From Pseudomonas sp. FP453 (GTDB taxonomy: Bacteria; Pseudomonadota; Gammaproteobacteria; Pseudomonadales; Pseudomonadaceae): a stretch of 64,000 bases of DNA. Below the pieces are notes generated by a model, which saw only the letters and a program-made list of their open reading frames with translations, ran no database searches and had not been told where the DNA came from. Within the stretch, counting starts at the first letter, position 1, and each line of letters opens with the position of its first letter. Location of the stretch: positions 2,856,501-2,920,500 of the forward strand of contig NZ_CP117435.1 in the NCBI RefSeq assembly GCF_030687495.1. The letters run 5' to 3'. Shown here piece after piece: positions 42,920 to 50,573 of the stretch. A program made the translations under genes and the position numbers.

Positions 42920-43435
42920 CTATTTATCCCAGCCGGTTTTGAAGTCCAGTGCTCGCATCATGCTGAATACATCGCAGCACTGCGCTCCTAGTGACTTGCA
43001 GACATCAGGCACCTTTCTATTCTGCCGTTGTGCCGACGGTTTAGATGTTTCAAGAGATACCACGCATCGTTCCACGGGGCTGGATAATGCGTAGGAAATC
43101 AAAAAAGGATCTCTGCCAATATAGGCAAGTTCGTTTTCATTGAGATCGACTGCGTACCCATTGAATGTGACATGAGCGACAGCGGCAGGATCTGCGCCTT
43201 CTTGAAGAATTAGGCTATCTTTGACTTCGGGCTTTTTTAGCCATCCAGTTAAGACGTCTTCTTTTCCGGCCAAAATCTCTTCATAGATTTCAATAGGCAT
43301 TTTGATGCGGCCATTCTGGCTTTGGTGCAAAAGCCATGACCACAGTTCAGGTACCATGGTTTGCGGATAATAAACGCCATTAGAAGTAATAAGCGTGTTT
43401 GCATCCAGCAAGTAAAGCTTCCTATCAAGCGCCAT
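42920..43435 (-). CDS. DUF4411 PIN-like toxin candidate
   Basis: A 171-aa PIN-fold protein. The first acidic residue is in YLLDANTLITSN (residues about 8-14), with Glu in PIEIYEEIL and acidic residues in DPFLISYAL, a partly typical PIN set. The C-terminus has CCDVFSMMRALDF, a DUF4411 mark. PIN proteins are usually RNases. The ATG overlaps the last base of the upstream HTH/ImmA gene, so the two are coupled. This Xre-ImmA plus PIN order matches toxin-antitoxin-like pairs described for DUF4411. Confidence 0.78.
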   Translation of the reverse strand: MALDRKLYLLDANTLITSNGVYYPQTMVPELWSWLLHQSQNGRIKMPIEIYEEILAGKEDVLTGWLKKPEVKDSLILQEGADPAAVAHVTFNGYAVDLNENELAYIGRDPFLISYALSSPVERCVVSLETSKPSAQRQNRKVPDVCKSLGAQCCDVFSMMRALDFKTGWDK

Positions 43436-44610
43436 TATAATGTGCCAACCAAGTTATAGACATTGGCGGGCTTAACGCCCAGTACTCTTCCTGCTTTTGT
43501 CGCTGTTAATGCACCTTCGCGCATAGTTCGCTGAACCAAATTTACGATGGCACCACCGAGCTTGTGTCTACGAACAACGTAATAGCTTGGTCCACTAGAA
43601 CCGTCCCGGCCTTCTTTTGCAGCAGCTTTCTGTGCAGCCCACAACTCTCTGAATTTCTGGGAGAGTGTATTCCACGTGTCCTGTTGAATCACTCCGGACG
43701 TAAAAAGCCTGTATGCTACCAAAGACCCGCTAACGTTAATACTTCTTGCGAATCCGGAAATTTTTTGAGTGAGAACATTGATGTTTTCTGCATTCCAGTT
43801 CTGGCCGTTTAAGTCGCTCGTAGGTAGCAGTAAAAGGCTTGCTATATCGTTGCAGTAACGTTCAATCTTCTGCTCTGCACGACTACCACTCAATCCTGTG
43901 ACGCCAATAACGATATGTGCAAATTCATGTAGCAGAGTAAAAGATCGCGCAGGTGGGGCATCTTGATCATTAATAACAATGAATGGGGCAATTTTGTCGG
44001 ACAGTGCAAACCCCCTGAAAGCCTCAACGGGAATGTTTGTGTGATGGCTGCCAAGATTTCCAATGAGCAGAACGAATGTTCCCAATTCCTCAATCAACTT
44101 TCTGAGATAAGAAAAGGCATCTTCCGATTTGGCATAACGTCTGAATTCATTTATGTCGAATCCAATCAGCTTTCCAATGTGTTCAGAAACGGAGGAGGGC
44201 TCCAAGTCGGTTTTAATACTGCCGACGTAATCACGAGGGAAGGCTTCCTCAACATCTTGAAGGACGTTTTTAACTAGATCTTGTCGCACATAGATGTCAC
44301 GTACCAGCGCGTCAAGTGGCCCCTTGCTTTCGATGCGGAGCTCTTCCGGAAGCGTGCGAAAATCTTCGCCTCGCTCTGCTTGAGCAGGCGGGCCGGGAAG
44401 ATAGAACACAAGGAGGGGGCGACGATAGACTCCAGCCATCTTCACAATAAGTGTTCTGGAGATCTCTTTTTCGCCTTCTTCATAGCGCCGGAGCATTTCA
44501 GGGCCAGAAACCTTGCTCCCGCCAATAGCTAGAGATCTCGCCGCCTTTTCTCTGCTAAGGCCGGCCGTCTCTCGTGCCCATACGAGCACCTCTGGGTTAA
44601 TTCCCGGCAT
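43435..44610 (-). CDS. HTH plus ImmA/IrrE metallopeptidase, antitoxin/regulator partner of DUF4411
   Basis: A 391-aa protein. The N-terminal Xre-type HTH is at 5-60 (VLVWARETAGLSREKAARSL, KVSGPEMLRRYEEGEKEIS). The ImmA/IrrE zinc peptidase domain holds HEFAH at 228-232 (His228, Glu229, His232) preceded by SFTLL. The C-terminal 60 residues include YYVVRRHKLGGAIVNLVQRTMREGALTATKAGRVLGV, a second HTH-like segment. Such proteins either neutralise the toxin they are encoded with or cleave a repressor when damage occurs. It overlaps the DUF4411 gene by one base. Low-GC codon use compared with the chromosome suggests separate acquisition. Confidence 0.85.
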   Translation of the reverse strand: MPGINPEVLVWARETAGLSREKAARSLAIGGSKVSGPEMLRRYEEGEKEISRTLIVKMAGVYRRPLLVFYLPGPPAQAERGEDFRTLPEELRIESKGPLDALVRDIYVRQDLVKNVLQDVEEAFPRDYVGSIKTDLEPSSVSEHIGKLIGFDINEFRRYAKSEDAFSYLRKLIEELGTFVLLIGNLGSHHTNIPVEAFRGFALSDKIAPFIVINDQDAPPARSFTLLHEFAHIVIGVTGLSGSRAEQKIERYCNDIASLLLLPTSDLNGQNWNAENINVLTQKISGFARSINVSGSLVAYRLFTSGVIQQDTWNTLSQKFRELWAAQKAAAKEGRDGSSGPSYYVVRRHKLGGAIVNLVQRTMREGALTATKAGRVLGVKPANVYNLVGTL

Positions 44611-44761
44611 ACATCACCGCTTCAGCTCCGTCTTCATTTACGCATCGTCCATTATCACAGTAGCGGGTTTTGCAGGATACTGAACTTCCCTACCGTCTAT
44701 CGCAAGTGCTGTATGCCTTTGGCATCCCTAGCATCCTTCGCCTGCACAACCTTTCCTACCT

Positions 44762-45004
44762 TCACCTCATTCGCCCGCCATAGAAGTGGTTCAGCGCTAT
44801 CAGCTCAACCACCGCTACGATGGCGCAGAGCACAACGAAGCCAGGGCTGAAGACTCGCTTGCGGTTGGATGAGCTGCCGTCCGGCCAAATGCCAGCTTCA
44901 GCTGTGAAAACCACCATGAGCGCCAGCCAGGCCCAGAGCCACACCTTGCTCCAGAAGCTCTGCTCTCGCCATGAGGTCGATGGTTTTCCAAGAGCGGATG
45001 GCAT
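44762..45004 (-). CDS. Small membrane protein coupled to the CI repressor
   Basis: An 80-aa protein with two hydrophobic segments (VWLWAWLALMVVFTAEAGIW and GFVVLCAIVAVVELIALNHF) and a basic end. Its ATG shares a base with the repressor stop (TGATG), so it is translated with CI from the lysogen. That makes it a candidate superinfection-exclusion protein, by analogy with lambda rexB, without sequence evidence. A longer frame to 45052 overlaps cI and is not preferred. Confidence 0.6.
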   Translation of the reverse strand: MPSALGKPSTSWREQSFWSKVWLWAWLALMVVFTAEAGIWPDGSSSNRKRVFSPGFVVLCAIVAVVELIALNHFYGGRMR

Positions 45005-45660
45005 CAGAGAAACTTCTGCGTGGCCTGCACAACAACGCCAACGATTCGGCAATTCTCGTCAAAAACTTCAGTCGGGTATCCCGGGTTCAGCGGCTTCAGG
45101 TAGAGCCTCCCACCATCACTGACTAGCTTCTTAAAGGTTGCCTCGTTGCTGTCTGGCAGCTTGGCCACGACAAGCCTACCCGGCGTTGCTTCGACTTCGG
45201 TATCTACCAGTATCAGCGAGCCCTGGGCGATGCTCGTGCCGACCGGTGAGGTCATCGAGTCGCCCTTAACCTCAAGCCAAAACGCAGGGCCTTTCGAGTT
45301 GTACTCGGAAAACTCGTAACGATCCGAGATCCCGGCAGGGTAGGGCTCAACTGCTTCCGCCCAGGAGCCAGCAGACACCCAACTGATCACCGGGTAGCGA
45401 AAGCTTTGCGAAGGCTGCGCAGCCATTGAAACGTTGGACTCCGATGCGTCTTGTTCCGGGCCTTCGCCAATGCCGAGCCACTCCGCTCGGAATCCGGTCG
45501 CCTTAGCGAGCGCGTAAAGATTCTCCGGACGGAGGCTTTTGCTCTCGCCAGAAATCCATTGAGTGACAGCAGAGTTCGCTACGCCGCAAAGCGTCGCAAT
45601 TTCTCCCTTTTTTTTACCGCTGAGCTTGATAGCGCGGGCAATACGTTCGTGTCTTTCCAT
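45004..45660 (-). CDS. CI-type phage repressor (LexA-like, self-cleaving)
   Basis: A 218-aa repressor. The HTH is at 8-60 (IARAIKLSGKKKGEIATLCG, VANSAVTQWISGE). The S24 peptidase domain carries the Ala97-Gly98 cleavage site in SWVSAGSW, nucleophile Ser135 in VKGDSMTSP and general base Lys177 in EATFKKL; the 42-residue Ser-Lys spacing is close to lambda CI. It would be cleaved with RecA after DNA damage. It is divergent from the Cro-like gene, with three TTAAGCATGCTGAA-like operators between. Confidence 0.93.
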   Translation of the reverse strand: MERHERIARAIKLSGKKKGEIATLCGVANSAVTQWISGESKSLRPENLYALAKATGFRAEWLGIGEGPEQDASESNVSMAAQPSQSFRYPVISWVSAGSWAEAVEPYPAGISDRYEFSEYNSKGPAFWLEVKGDSMTSPVGTSIAQGSLILVDTEVEATPGRLVVAKLPDSNEATFKKLVSDGGRLYLKPLNPGYPTEVFDENCRIVGVVVQATQKFL

Positions 45661-45670
45661 GGACTCAATA

Positions 45671-45742
45671 TTAAGTTAACTGAATTTAAGCATGCAGTAG
45701 GCATAAAGCGCCGTTGACGCAACAACTTAAGCATGCTGAAAT
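45671..45742. promoter_or_regulatory. Right operator region (OR-like) between cI and cro
   Basis: Operators: TTAAGTTAACTGAA (45671-45684), TTAAGCATGCAGTA (45686-45699) and TTAAGCATGCTGAA (45727-45740). Plus-strand TTGACG (45714-45719) and TGAAAT (45737-45742), 17 bases apart, form the cro promoter overlapped by the third operator; the first two lie at the cI start side. This matches the leftward set at 40436-40496. Confidence 0.82.
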
Positions 45743-45769
45743 TGCGTCAGAATCGAACGAGGATGCGCA

Positions 45770-45949
45770 ATGAAGACTGATGAAGTCGCCGAATTCTTCG
45801 GTAGTAAGACAAAGCTGGCACTGGCTCTGGGCATTCGTCCGAGCGCCGTGACCATGTGGGGAGAAACGATCCCTGAATCCCGACAGTACCAGATTCAGGT
45901 CCTCTCCAAGGGCAAGTTCAAGGCGGCAAAGAAGATCCAGGCCGCTTGA
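45770..45949 (+). CDS. Cro-like regulator
   Basis: A 59-aa protein: VAEFFGSKTKLALALGIRPSAVTMWG forms a helix-turn-helix, and a basic tail follows (KGKFKAAKKIQAA). It is of the Cro/YdaS type that binds the same operators as CI. GAGG is 8 bases before ATG 45770. First gene of the rightward transcript, under the cro promoter at 45714-45742. Confidence 0.85.
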   Translation: MKTDEVAEFFGSKTKLALALGIRPSAVTMWGETIPESRQYQIQVLSKGKFKAAKKIQAA

Positions 45950-45999
45950 TATTCATGTCCGCTGTTCCATTGAAGCCAGATTAGAAGAGAGCAGTCCCC

Positions 46000-46572
46000 A
46001 TGCAAACGTCCAGTTCCAGACACACCGTACAAACCCGTGATCAGGTGCTGGTCGCCCACGCTGCAAACCAGATCGCACGCACCAGCTTGAGCCAGGACGA
46101 TTTTGCCCAGGCGCTGAGCCGCGAATTGCATCTGTCGTGCCCAGAGAAGGCCATCGCCAAAGAGGTGCCTGACTTCACCTTGTTGACCACGCAGAACGAC
46201 GTGGCCGATTTTGTGAAGGCGACCGGCCGTTGGCTCAAGCGCGTTCAGCGCTGGCTGTCTGGCGATCAGGAAATGCCGTCCTGGCTTGAGGAATCGTGGG
46301 TGAACGCCCTTGAGCCTGAATTTCGCGACCACTGCATCAACGAACTGGCAAGCCGCCACGGTCTGACCGGCGCCCGCCAGATGACCAGCGACCAATGTGC
46401 GAACAAAAGCTTCGGTGCGTTGATCCGTGCCCTGGGCGACGTGATCGACACCGGCAGTGAGGTGTTTGACGACCAGGTGATGTGCGAGCAGGACCTGCCG
46501 CACTTGCCTGCGTTCGCCAAGCAGTGCCGCCAGGTTGAAGCGAAGGCGGGGGGAGTTGGGGCGCAAGGCTGA
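46000..46572 (+). CDS. CII-like phage regulatory protein (CP76 family)
   Basis: A 190-aa protein: QTRDQVLVAHAANQIARTSL, SQDDFAQALSRELHLSCPEKA, VADFVKATGRWLKRVQRWL and ALIRALGDVIDTGSEVFDD. This agrees with the 186/P2-like CII (CP76) regulators as I recall them, which bind DNA as tetramers to set lysogeny. It lies second in the rightward operon, the expected place. Replication genes that should follow are missing. Confidence 0.6.
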   Translation: MQTSSSRHTVQTRDQVLVAHAANQIARTSLSQDDFAQALSRELHLSCPEKAIAKEVPDFTLLTTQNDVADFVKATGRWLKRVQRWLSGDQEMPSWLEESWVNALEPEFRDHCINELASRHGLTGARQMTSDQCANKSFGALIRALGDVIDTGSEVFDDQVMCEQDLPHLPAFAKQCRQVEAKAGGVGAQG

Positions 46573-46611
46573 GCAGCTGCTCGCGGCGCACCGGCCAAAT
46601 TTGAAATCTAT

Positions 46612-46674
46612 CGCTTAATTTTCCGCGCATGCGCGGAAATCGGTGCCCATCGGGTTCGCATTATCAATTAAGCG
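46612..46674. repeat. Nested inverted repeats downstream of the CII-like gene
   Basis: A perfect 20-base palindrome TTTCCGCGCATGCGCGGAAA (46620-46639) sits inside an outer pair CGCTTAATT (46612-46620) / AATTAAGCG (46666-46674). A minus-strand terminator-like hairpin with T6 follows at about 46690-46715. It could be an origin-like or termination structure where replication genes used to be. Confidence 0.5.
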
Positions 46675-46734
46675 GACCAGAAACCCAGGCACAAAAAAGC
46701 CGACGGTCGAGGTCGGCTAATTCGATAACACTTT

Positions 46735-47403
46735 GTGAGGCCGATTATATGCAAACCCCGCCACATATCAATAGCGCTACCTACCAATCTCGCGCCACGT
46801 TTTACGCAATCTGAAAACGTGGCGCACACAATGTCATCTCGGGAAATCGCCGAGCTGACCGGAAAACGCCATGACAACGTTAAGCGAACCATAGATTCGT
46901 TGGCGGCTGACAAGGTAATTACTTTTCCTCAAATTGAGGAAAACCCTGGAGCCCTCGGTCGGCCAGGGACGCACTACCTGATTGGCAAGCGAGATAGCTT
47001 CGTAGTCGTCGCCCAGCTCAGTCCCGAGTTCACGGCCGCGCTTGTGGACCGCTGGCAGGAACTTGAAGCGCAAGCAGACAAACCTCAGCAACTCTCCACC
47101 CTCGAAATCCTGAATATTGCCGTGGAGTCTGAAAAGGCCCGATTGCTGCTCACCGCCCAGGTCGAGCAGCAGGCCACCAAAATCCATTCCCTGGAGAACC
47201 TGTTCAAGGATCCGAGTACGCACTCTGCTGTATGTGTGCCAATCCAAGACTACAGAACAGATGGGCAAGATACCTCAGCAATCCAATACACCCCTATAGT
47301 TTCTTCCGGTGGAGTTATTGTTCATTTCGGCTGCCCAACGACATCTACCGGGCCTGTGGGTGGACCCACTGCGCAGAGGCTTCTCGTTATGAGGTTCAGA
47401 TAA
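46735..47403 (+). CDS. Rha-like phage regulatory protein, probable deletion fusion
   Basis: The first part is the Rha/KilA-N-associated DNA-binding domain: MSSREIAELTGKRHDNVKRTI, HYLIGKRDSFVVVAQLSPEF, LVDRWQELEAQ. Homologues continue with a second C-terminal domain. Here, after SLENLFKDPSTHS (about 47220), the sequence changes to a glycine/threonine-rich segment (SSGGVIVHFGCPTTSTGP) that looks like the tail end of a phage tail protein. The next gene is a tail protein, so a large internal deletion probably joined rha to the late region. The start is uncertain: GTG 46735 lacks a ribosome site, ATG 46831 starts right at the domain, and ATG 46749 (with GTGAGG) is in another frame that stops after 21 codons. 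Confidence 0.55.
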   Translation: MRPIICKPRHISIALPTNLAPRFTQSENVAHTMSSREIAELTGKRHDNVKRTIDSLAADKVITFPQIEENPGALGRPGTHYLIGKRDSFVVVAQLSPEFTAALVDRWQELEAQADKPQQLSTLEILNIAVESEKARLLLTAQVEQQATKIHSLENLFKDPSTHSAVCVPIQDYRTDGQDTSAIQYTPIVSSGGVIVHFGCPTTSTGPVGGPTAQRLLVMRFR

Positions 47404-48059
47404 TGGCCTATGGACTAACCTTCAGAAATAACAGCAATGTAGTTACCCTGGATTCTGAGTTTGCTAGGCTGGTTGTTTTATTTAAGGGCGGATGGAGTGG
47501 TGATGGGTCGGGGGTTGGGGTTGGTTTTCCTAATACGATCACGTCGGCAGAGCCGCCCTTGGTTTTTGTAAGGCCCGCACAGTCAAATATGTTTTGTTTT
47601 TGCAAAATATTGGGGGCGCCCGGAGCGTGGACCGGGTTTTCATTTCGCGGAACGGTCGGCACGTACACATCAGGCACCTGGTTCTGTGCCGCGTTTCAAT
47701 CGCAAGAGAAAGCTCAGTTCGGCCTAAGGCTTTGGGATGGCAGTACCAGGCTTTTGTTCGATAACGGAACAGCTTGTGCCCAGTTCACAAGAGCGATTTC
47801 CGGGTGGTCGCATATTGGCAGCGAACAAACAGGTCAGGGTGTGTATAGGCTAAGTTGGACTGCTTATACTCCTCTAAGTACCGGAGATTTTATGTTGCTT
47901 AATAATATTGCTATGGATGTTGCTGGGAGCACTTCAAGGCAAGGAAACATGTACGCACTTTGGCAGTATGAAAATGACAGGCTAGTGATGCAAGTGGTCG
48001 GAATCGACATACAAAAGACACTTTACACCCCAGTGGTTTTTGCGAAGCCTGCTTCATAG
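47403..48059 (+). CDS. Phage tail-associated protein of unknown function
   Basis: A 218-aa protein rich in beta-strand, Gly, Ser and aromatic residues (GLTFRNNSNVVTLDSEFARL, PPLVFVRPAQSNMFCFCKIL, WTGFSFRGTVGTYTSGTWFC, LMNN-type loops). The MAYGLTFRN opening with D-x-D-like VVTLDSEF is typical of late tail/tip genes of Pseudomonas lambdoid phages. It overlaps the previous stop by one base (TAATG) and is followed by a terminator. It remains one of only two structural genes. Confidence 0.65.
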   Translation: MAYGLTFRNNSNVVTLDSEFARLVVLFKGGWSGDGSGVGVGFPNTITSAEPPLVFVRPAQSNMFCFCKILGAPGAWTGFSFRGTVGTYTSGTWFCAAFQSQEKAQFGLRLWDGSTRLLFDNGTACAQFTRAISGWSHIGSEQTGQGVYRLSWTAYTPLSTGDFMLLNNIAMDVAGSTSRQGNMYALWQYENDRLVMQVVGIDIQKTLYTPVVFAKPAS

Positions 48060-48083
48060 TTTTTATCGCGAGTAGAAACCGAT

Positions 48084-48106
48084 AGCCGCCTTGTGCGGTT
48101 TTTTAT
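48084..48106 (+). terminator. Rho-independent terminator between two tail genes
   Basis: CCGC-CTTGT-GCGG followed by TTTTTTATT on the plus strand, after the tail protein stop. Confidence 0.8.
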
Positions 48107-48121
48107 TGCCTGGAGAAAACT

Positions 48122-49135
48122 ATGGGCTGGTACAAGACGGGCACTGTTTCCGTTACGAAGAACTCGACCGCCGTTGTCGGCACGGGCACCGCGTTCCTCG
48201 CGAATGCGCGGGTCGGCGATGGTTTCCGTGGTCCCGATGGTGCGTGGTACGAAGTAGACAACATCGTCAGCAACACGACCCTTTCCATTGCGCCTGGGTA
48301 CCTGGGGGCAACGGTTGCTGCCGGCGCCTACGCCATCATGCCGGTGCAAGGCTACGTGAAGGACAGTGCGGACGCGCTTCGACAAGCCTCCAGCGCGGCG
48401 TGGCAGCTTGTTGGGCAGAAGTCGCAGCCTGGCGGCCTCGCTTCATTGGACGCCGCAGGTGTCGTACCCACAGCGCAACTGCCAACGACCGACAAAATCA
48501 CAGAAGGGACCACGAACCGGTGGTGGACGAATGCGCGAACTATTGCGAGCACCCTTGCTGGTATGGTGGTCACCAATTCGGCGGTTGTTCTTGTAGCCGA
48601 TTCAATTCTGACTGCTATCGGAAAGCTGCAGACCCAAAACACCGTTAGCGGCTGGGGAGTGCCTGGGTTCAAAACCTCACCAGCAGACTTGAACTCCATG
48701 GATCTCGGCATCAGCAAAAGCTTTACCACGGGCGTAAATACAGCCAACTCCCCGTACAAGCTTGGTAGCACTACCACCAGATTTGATGCGGGATCTTCTG
48801 GGTACAAGATCGGGTACGCCGACGACACCGACGAATACCACTGGGCCATGATGCTGTTTGATCGGACCTCCAGCGCCGTCGCGGTCAGGCGCTCCAGTGG
48901 CAAAAACATCCGTGCTGATGATTACTTAGTTCTTTATCCGACCGGCAAGACGGTGCTGGACGCCACGCAACTGCCCGCCATGTTCGGGGCTACCGCGAGC
49001 GCGGTCGGCAGATCCGGCATAGTTCCTGCGCCTGCTGCAGGCGATCAGGCGCAGTTTCTGGCGGGGGATGCGTATGACCGCGCCCGAATAGCTGGACTTG
49101 TGTGTGAGCGGAGCTTTGATTCGATGCGGCAATGA
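48122..49135 (+). CDS. Phage tail fibre protein, C-terminal end replaced
   Basis: A 337-aa tail fibre. N-terminal domain: WYKTGTVSVTKNSTAVVGTGTAF, VNP-like turns, YVKDSADALRQASSAAWQLVG. The middle contains PGGLASLDAAGVVPTAQLPT, a collagen-like-free fibre repeat found in lambdoid fibres. Near the end GRSGIVPAPAAGDQAQFLAGD normally leads into a receptor-binding domain, but here it is followed by only 20 unrelated residues (RARIAGLVCERSFDSMRQ) and a stop. The fibre tip is therefore probably lost. Confidence 0.75.
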   Translation: MGWYKTGTVSVTKNSTAVVGTGTAFLANARVGDGFRGPDGAWYEVDNIVSNTTLSIAPGYLGATVAAGAYAIMPVQGYVKDSADALRQASSAAWQLVGQKSQPGGLASLDAAGVVPTAQLPTTDKITEGTTNRWWTNARTIASTLAGMVVTNSAVVLVADSILTAIGKLQTQNTVSGWGVPGFKTSPADLNSMDLGISKSFTTGVNTANSPYKLGSTTTRFDAGSSGYKIGYADDTDEYHWAMMLFDRTSSAVAVRRSSGKNIRADDYLVLYPTGKTVLDATQLPAMFGATASAVGRSGIVPAPAAGDQAQFLAGDAYDRARIAGLVCERSFDSMRQ

Positions 49136-49265
49136 CGGGGGAGGTGCTAGTTGGCAGGACGCTTGGAGAGGAATTATTCAACGAGATTGTCACGACGCCA
49201 GGAGGCTCAATTCCTTCTTCTGGTGCCCTCCGTGATAGCCTTTACAGATGATTTTGGAGGGATCC

Positions 49266-49868
49266 ATGAAAAAAACTATCATCATGCTTTTACTGTTCAT
49301 TCTCGGACTTGGAGTAGCTGGTTATAGATGGAGCGACTGGTATAACCGGGATAACGTGGCAAAAACATCATCACTGGTGTCTAGGCATCTGCTTGCTTTT
49401 AACCGGGAGCCGAGACTAGACCTGTCCAGCTACTTGGCGCGCGGTGAGGATGCTGAGAAGGAGCTGGCGGCGGACCTTCTTGAGATGCAATCTGCCGATT
49501 GGTCGGGCGCCGAGATGAAACGAGATGCGGCAATAGAGTTCACATCTCGTGCCTTGAACGTCATACGCACCTACACGCGCTTTCGTATAGCAAATTTGCG
49601 GGTCGGTATGACTGAGCGGCGACTGCTAAAAGATCAGCGCGCTCTAGCCCAAGAGACGGATCTGAATCTCAAGAACCTGGCATCTGAACGCCTGCAAGCC
49701 TACAAGGATAAGTACCTGCAAGAGCGGCGTGAGTATTTCCATCAAGCGGCCGCTCTCGGTATGCACAGTGAGATGCTGCTAAGGGCAAATGATGGGGTTA
49801 AAGTTGCATTCGGTGAGGATCATGGGCTGGATGTAACGACTCAGGAATTTATGAAACAGCTATTCTAG
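49266..49868 (+). CDS. Membrane-anchored helical protein of unknown function
   Basis: A 200-aa protein with one N-terminal hydrophobic segment (TIIMLLLFILGLGVAGYRW) and a long, charged, mostly helical periplasmic part (LARGEDAEKELAADLLEMQ, RALAQETDLNLKNLASERLQ, KYLQERREYFHQAAALGM). GGAGG 7 bases before ATG 49266 sets the start. Not recognised. It lies among late-end cargo genes. Confidence 0.7.
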   Translation: MKKTIIMLLLFILGLGVAGYRWSDWYNRDNVAKTSSLVSRHLLAFNREPRLDLSSYLARGEDAEKELAADLLEMQSADWSGAEMKRDAAIEFTSRALNVIRTYTRFRIANLRVGMTERRLLKDQRALAQETDLNLKNLASERLQAYKDKYLQERREYFHQAAALGMHSEMLLRANDGVKVAFGEDHGLDVTTQEFMKQLF

Positions 49869-49961
49869 CCCTGCTCTCATCCCCCTTGAATAAATACTCA
49901 TCATGCGTAATAAAATGGTCGATGGGTATGTCTGGCTGGCGAGATAGTCCGGAGGGTTACG

Positions 49962-50246
49962 ATGGATATTGGAGCAAGGTTGAAATCCGAGAGGCTGCGA
50001 CTCGGCTTAACCCAGACAAGCCTTGGCGCCGTAGGGGGAGTGGAAGTGAATGCACAAGGTCGATATGAGGCAGGGGTTAGAGTCCCCCGTGCTGACTATC
50101 TAGCATCGATAGCTAAGGTCGGCGTCGACGTTCTTTACGTAGTAACTGGGCAGCGAATGAAAAATCGAGCCGCAGATTTTACGAGCAGTTGCGATAAGCA
50201 ACCAACGCTACCGCCTCAGCCCAAGTCCAAGCCCCGACTCCACTGA
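49962..50246 (+). CDS. Xre-family DNA-binding protein
   Basis: A 94-aa protein with one HTH_3 domain: IGARLKSERLRLGLTQTSLGA, VEVNAQGRYEAGVRVPRADYLASIAKVGVDVLYVVTG. The YEAG block and terminal VLYVVTGQR are typical of Xre regulators that accompany prophages. A proline-rich tail follows. GGAGGG lies 5 bases before ATG. Its targets are not evident; the convergent small gene is the nearest neighbour. Confidence 0.85.
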   Translation: MDIGARLKSERLRLGLTQTSLGAVGGVEVNAQGRYEAGVRVPRADYLASIAKVGVDVLYVVTGQRMKNRAADFTSSCDKQPTLPPQPKSKPRLH

Positions 50247-50263
50247 TTTCAGCCCGAGGGGAT

Positions 50264-50473
50264 TTAGTCCGGGGCTATTAGCACTGCCAAAGATAGCTCG
50301 ATGAACTCTTCATTTTCGTCGAGCGTGTGTAGGGCGCCACGGATGTTATCAGCTACCTCAGCAGAGTCTCGCTGCTCGATCCAACCAGATAACTCCATTA
50401 TGGATGCTTCAAGGGCCAGTTGGTTCTCGTAGCGTTTTGAGAGTAGGGACGGTAGTAGGTCTGAGTTTGGCAT
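50264..50473 (-). CDS. Small helical protein, copy 1 of 2
   Basis: A 69-aa, acidic, all-helical protein (PNSDLLPSLLSKRYENQ, EASIMELSGWIEQ, VADNIRGALHTLDENEEF). A second copy at 53271-53480 is about 85 percent identical. Each is next to a different cargo gene at the right end of the prophage, the copies bracketing the two adhesin genes. GGAACAG lies upstream of each start. Function unknown. Confidence 0.72.
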   Translation of the reverse strand: MPNSDLLPSLLSKRYENQLALEASIMELSGWIEQRDSAEVADNIRGALHTLDENEEFIELSLAVLIAPD

Positions 50474-50573
50474 GGCTGTTCCTCATTGGAGTGAACAGGT
50501 TAGCAGTTGATCAGCGTTTTATATTTGAACTCGGAAATAAAATCGCGTTAGTCGCTATTGGTATTGAGCAATG

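Noticed and set aside
46629..46814. Short frame containing ATG 46749 with a fair ribosome site
   Set aside because: It stops after 21 codons from that ATG and matches nothing; it may be the original rha start followed by a frameshift, but I cannot show that.
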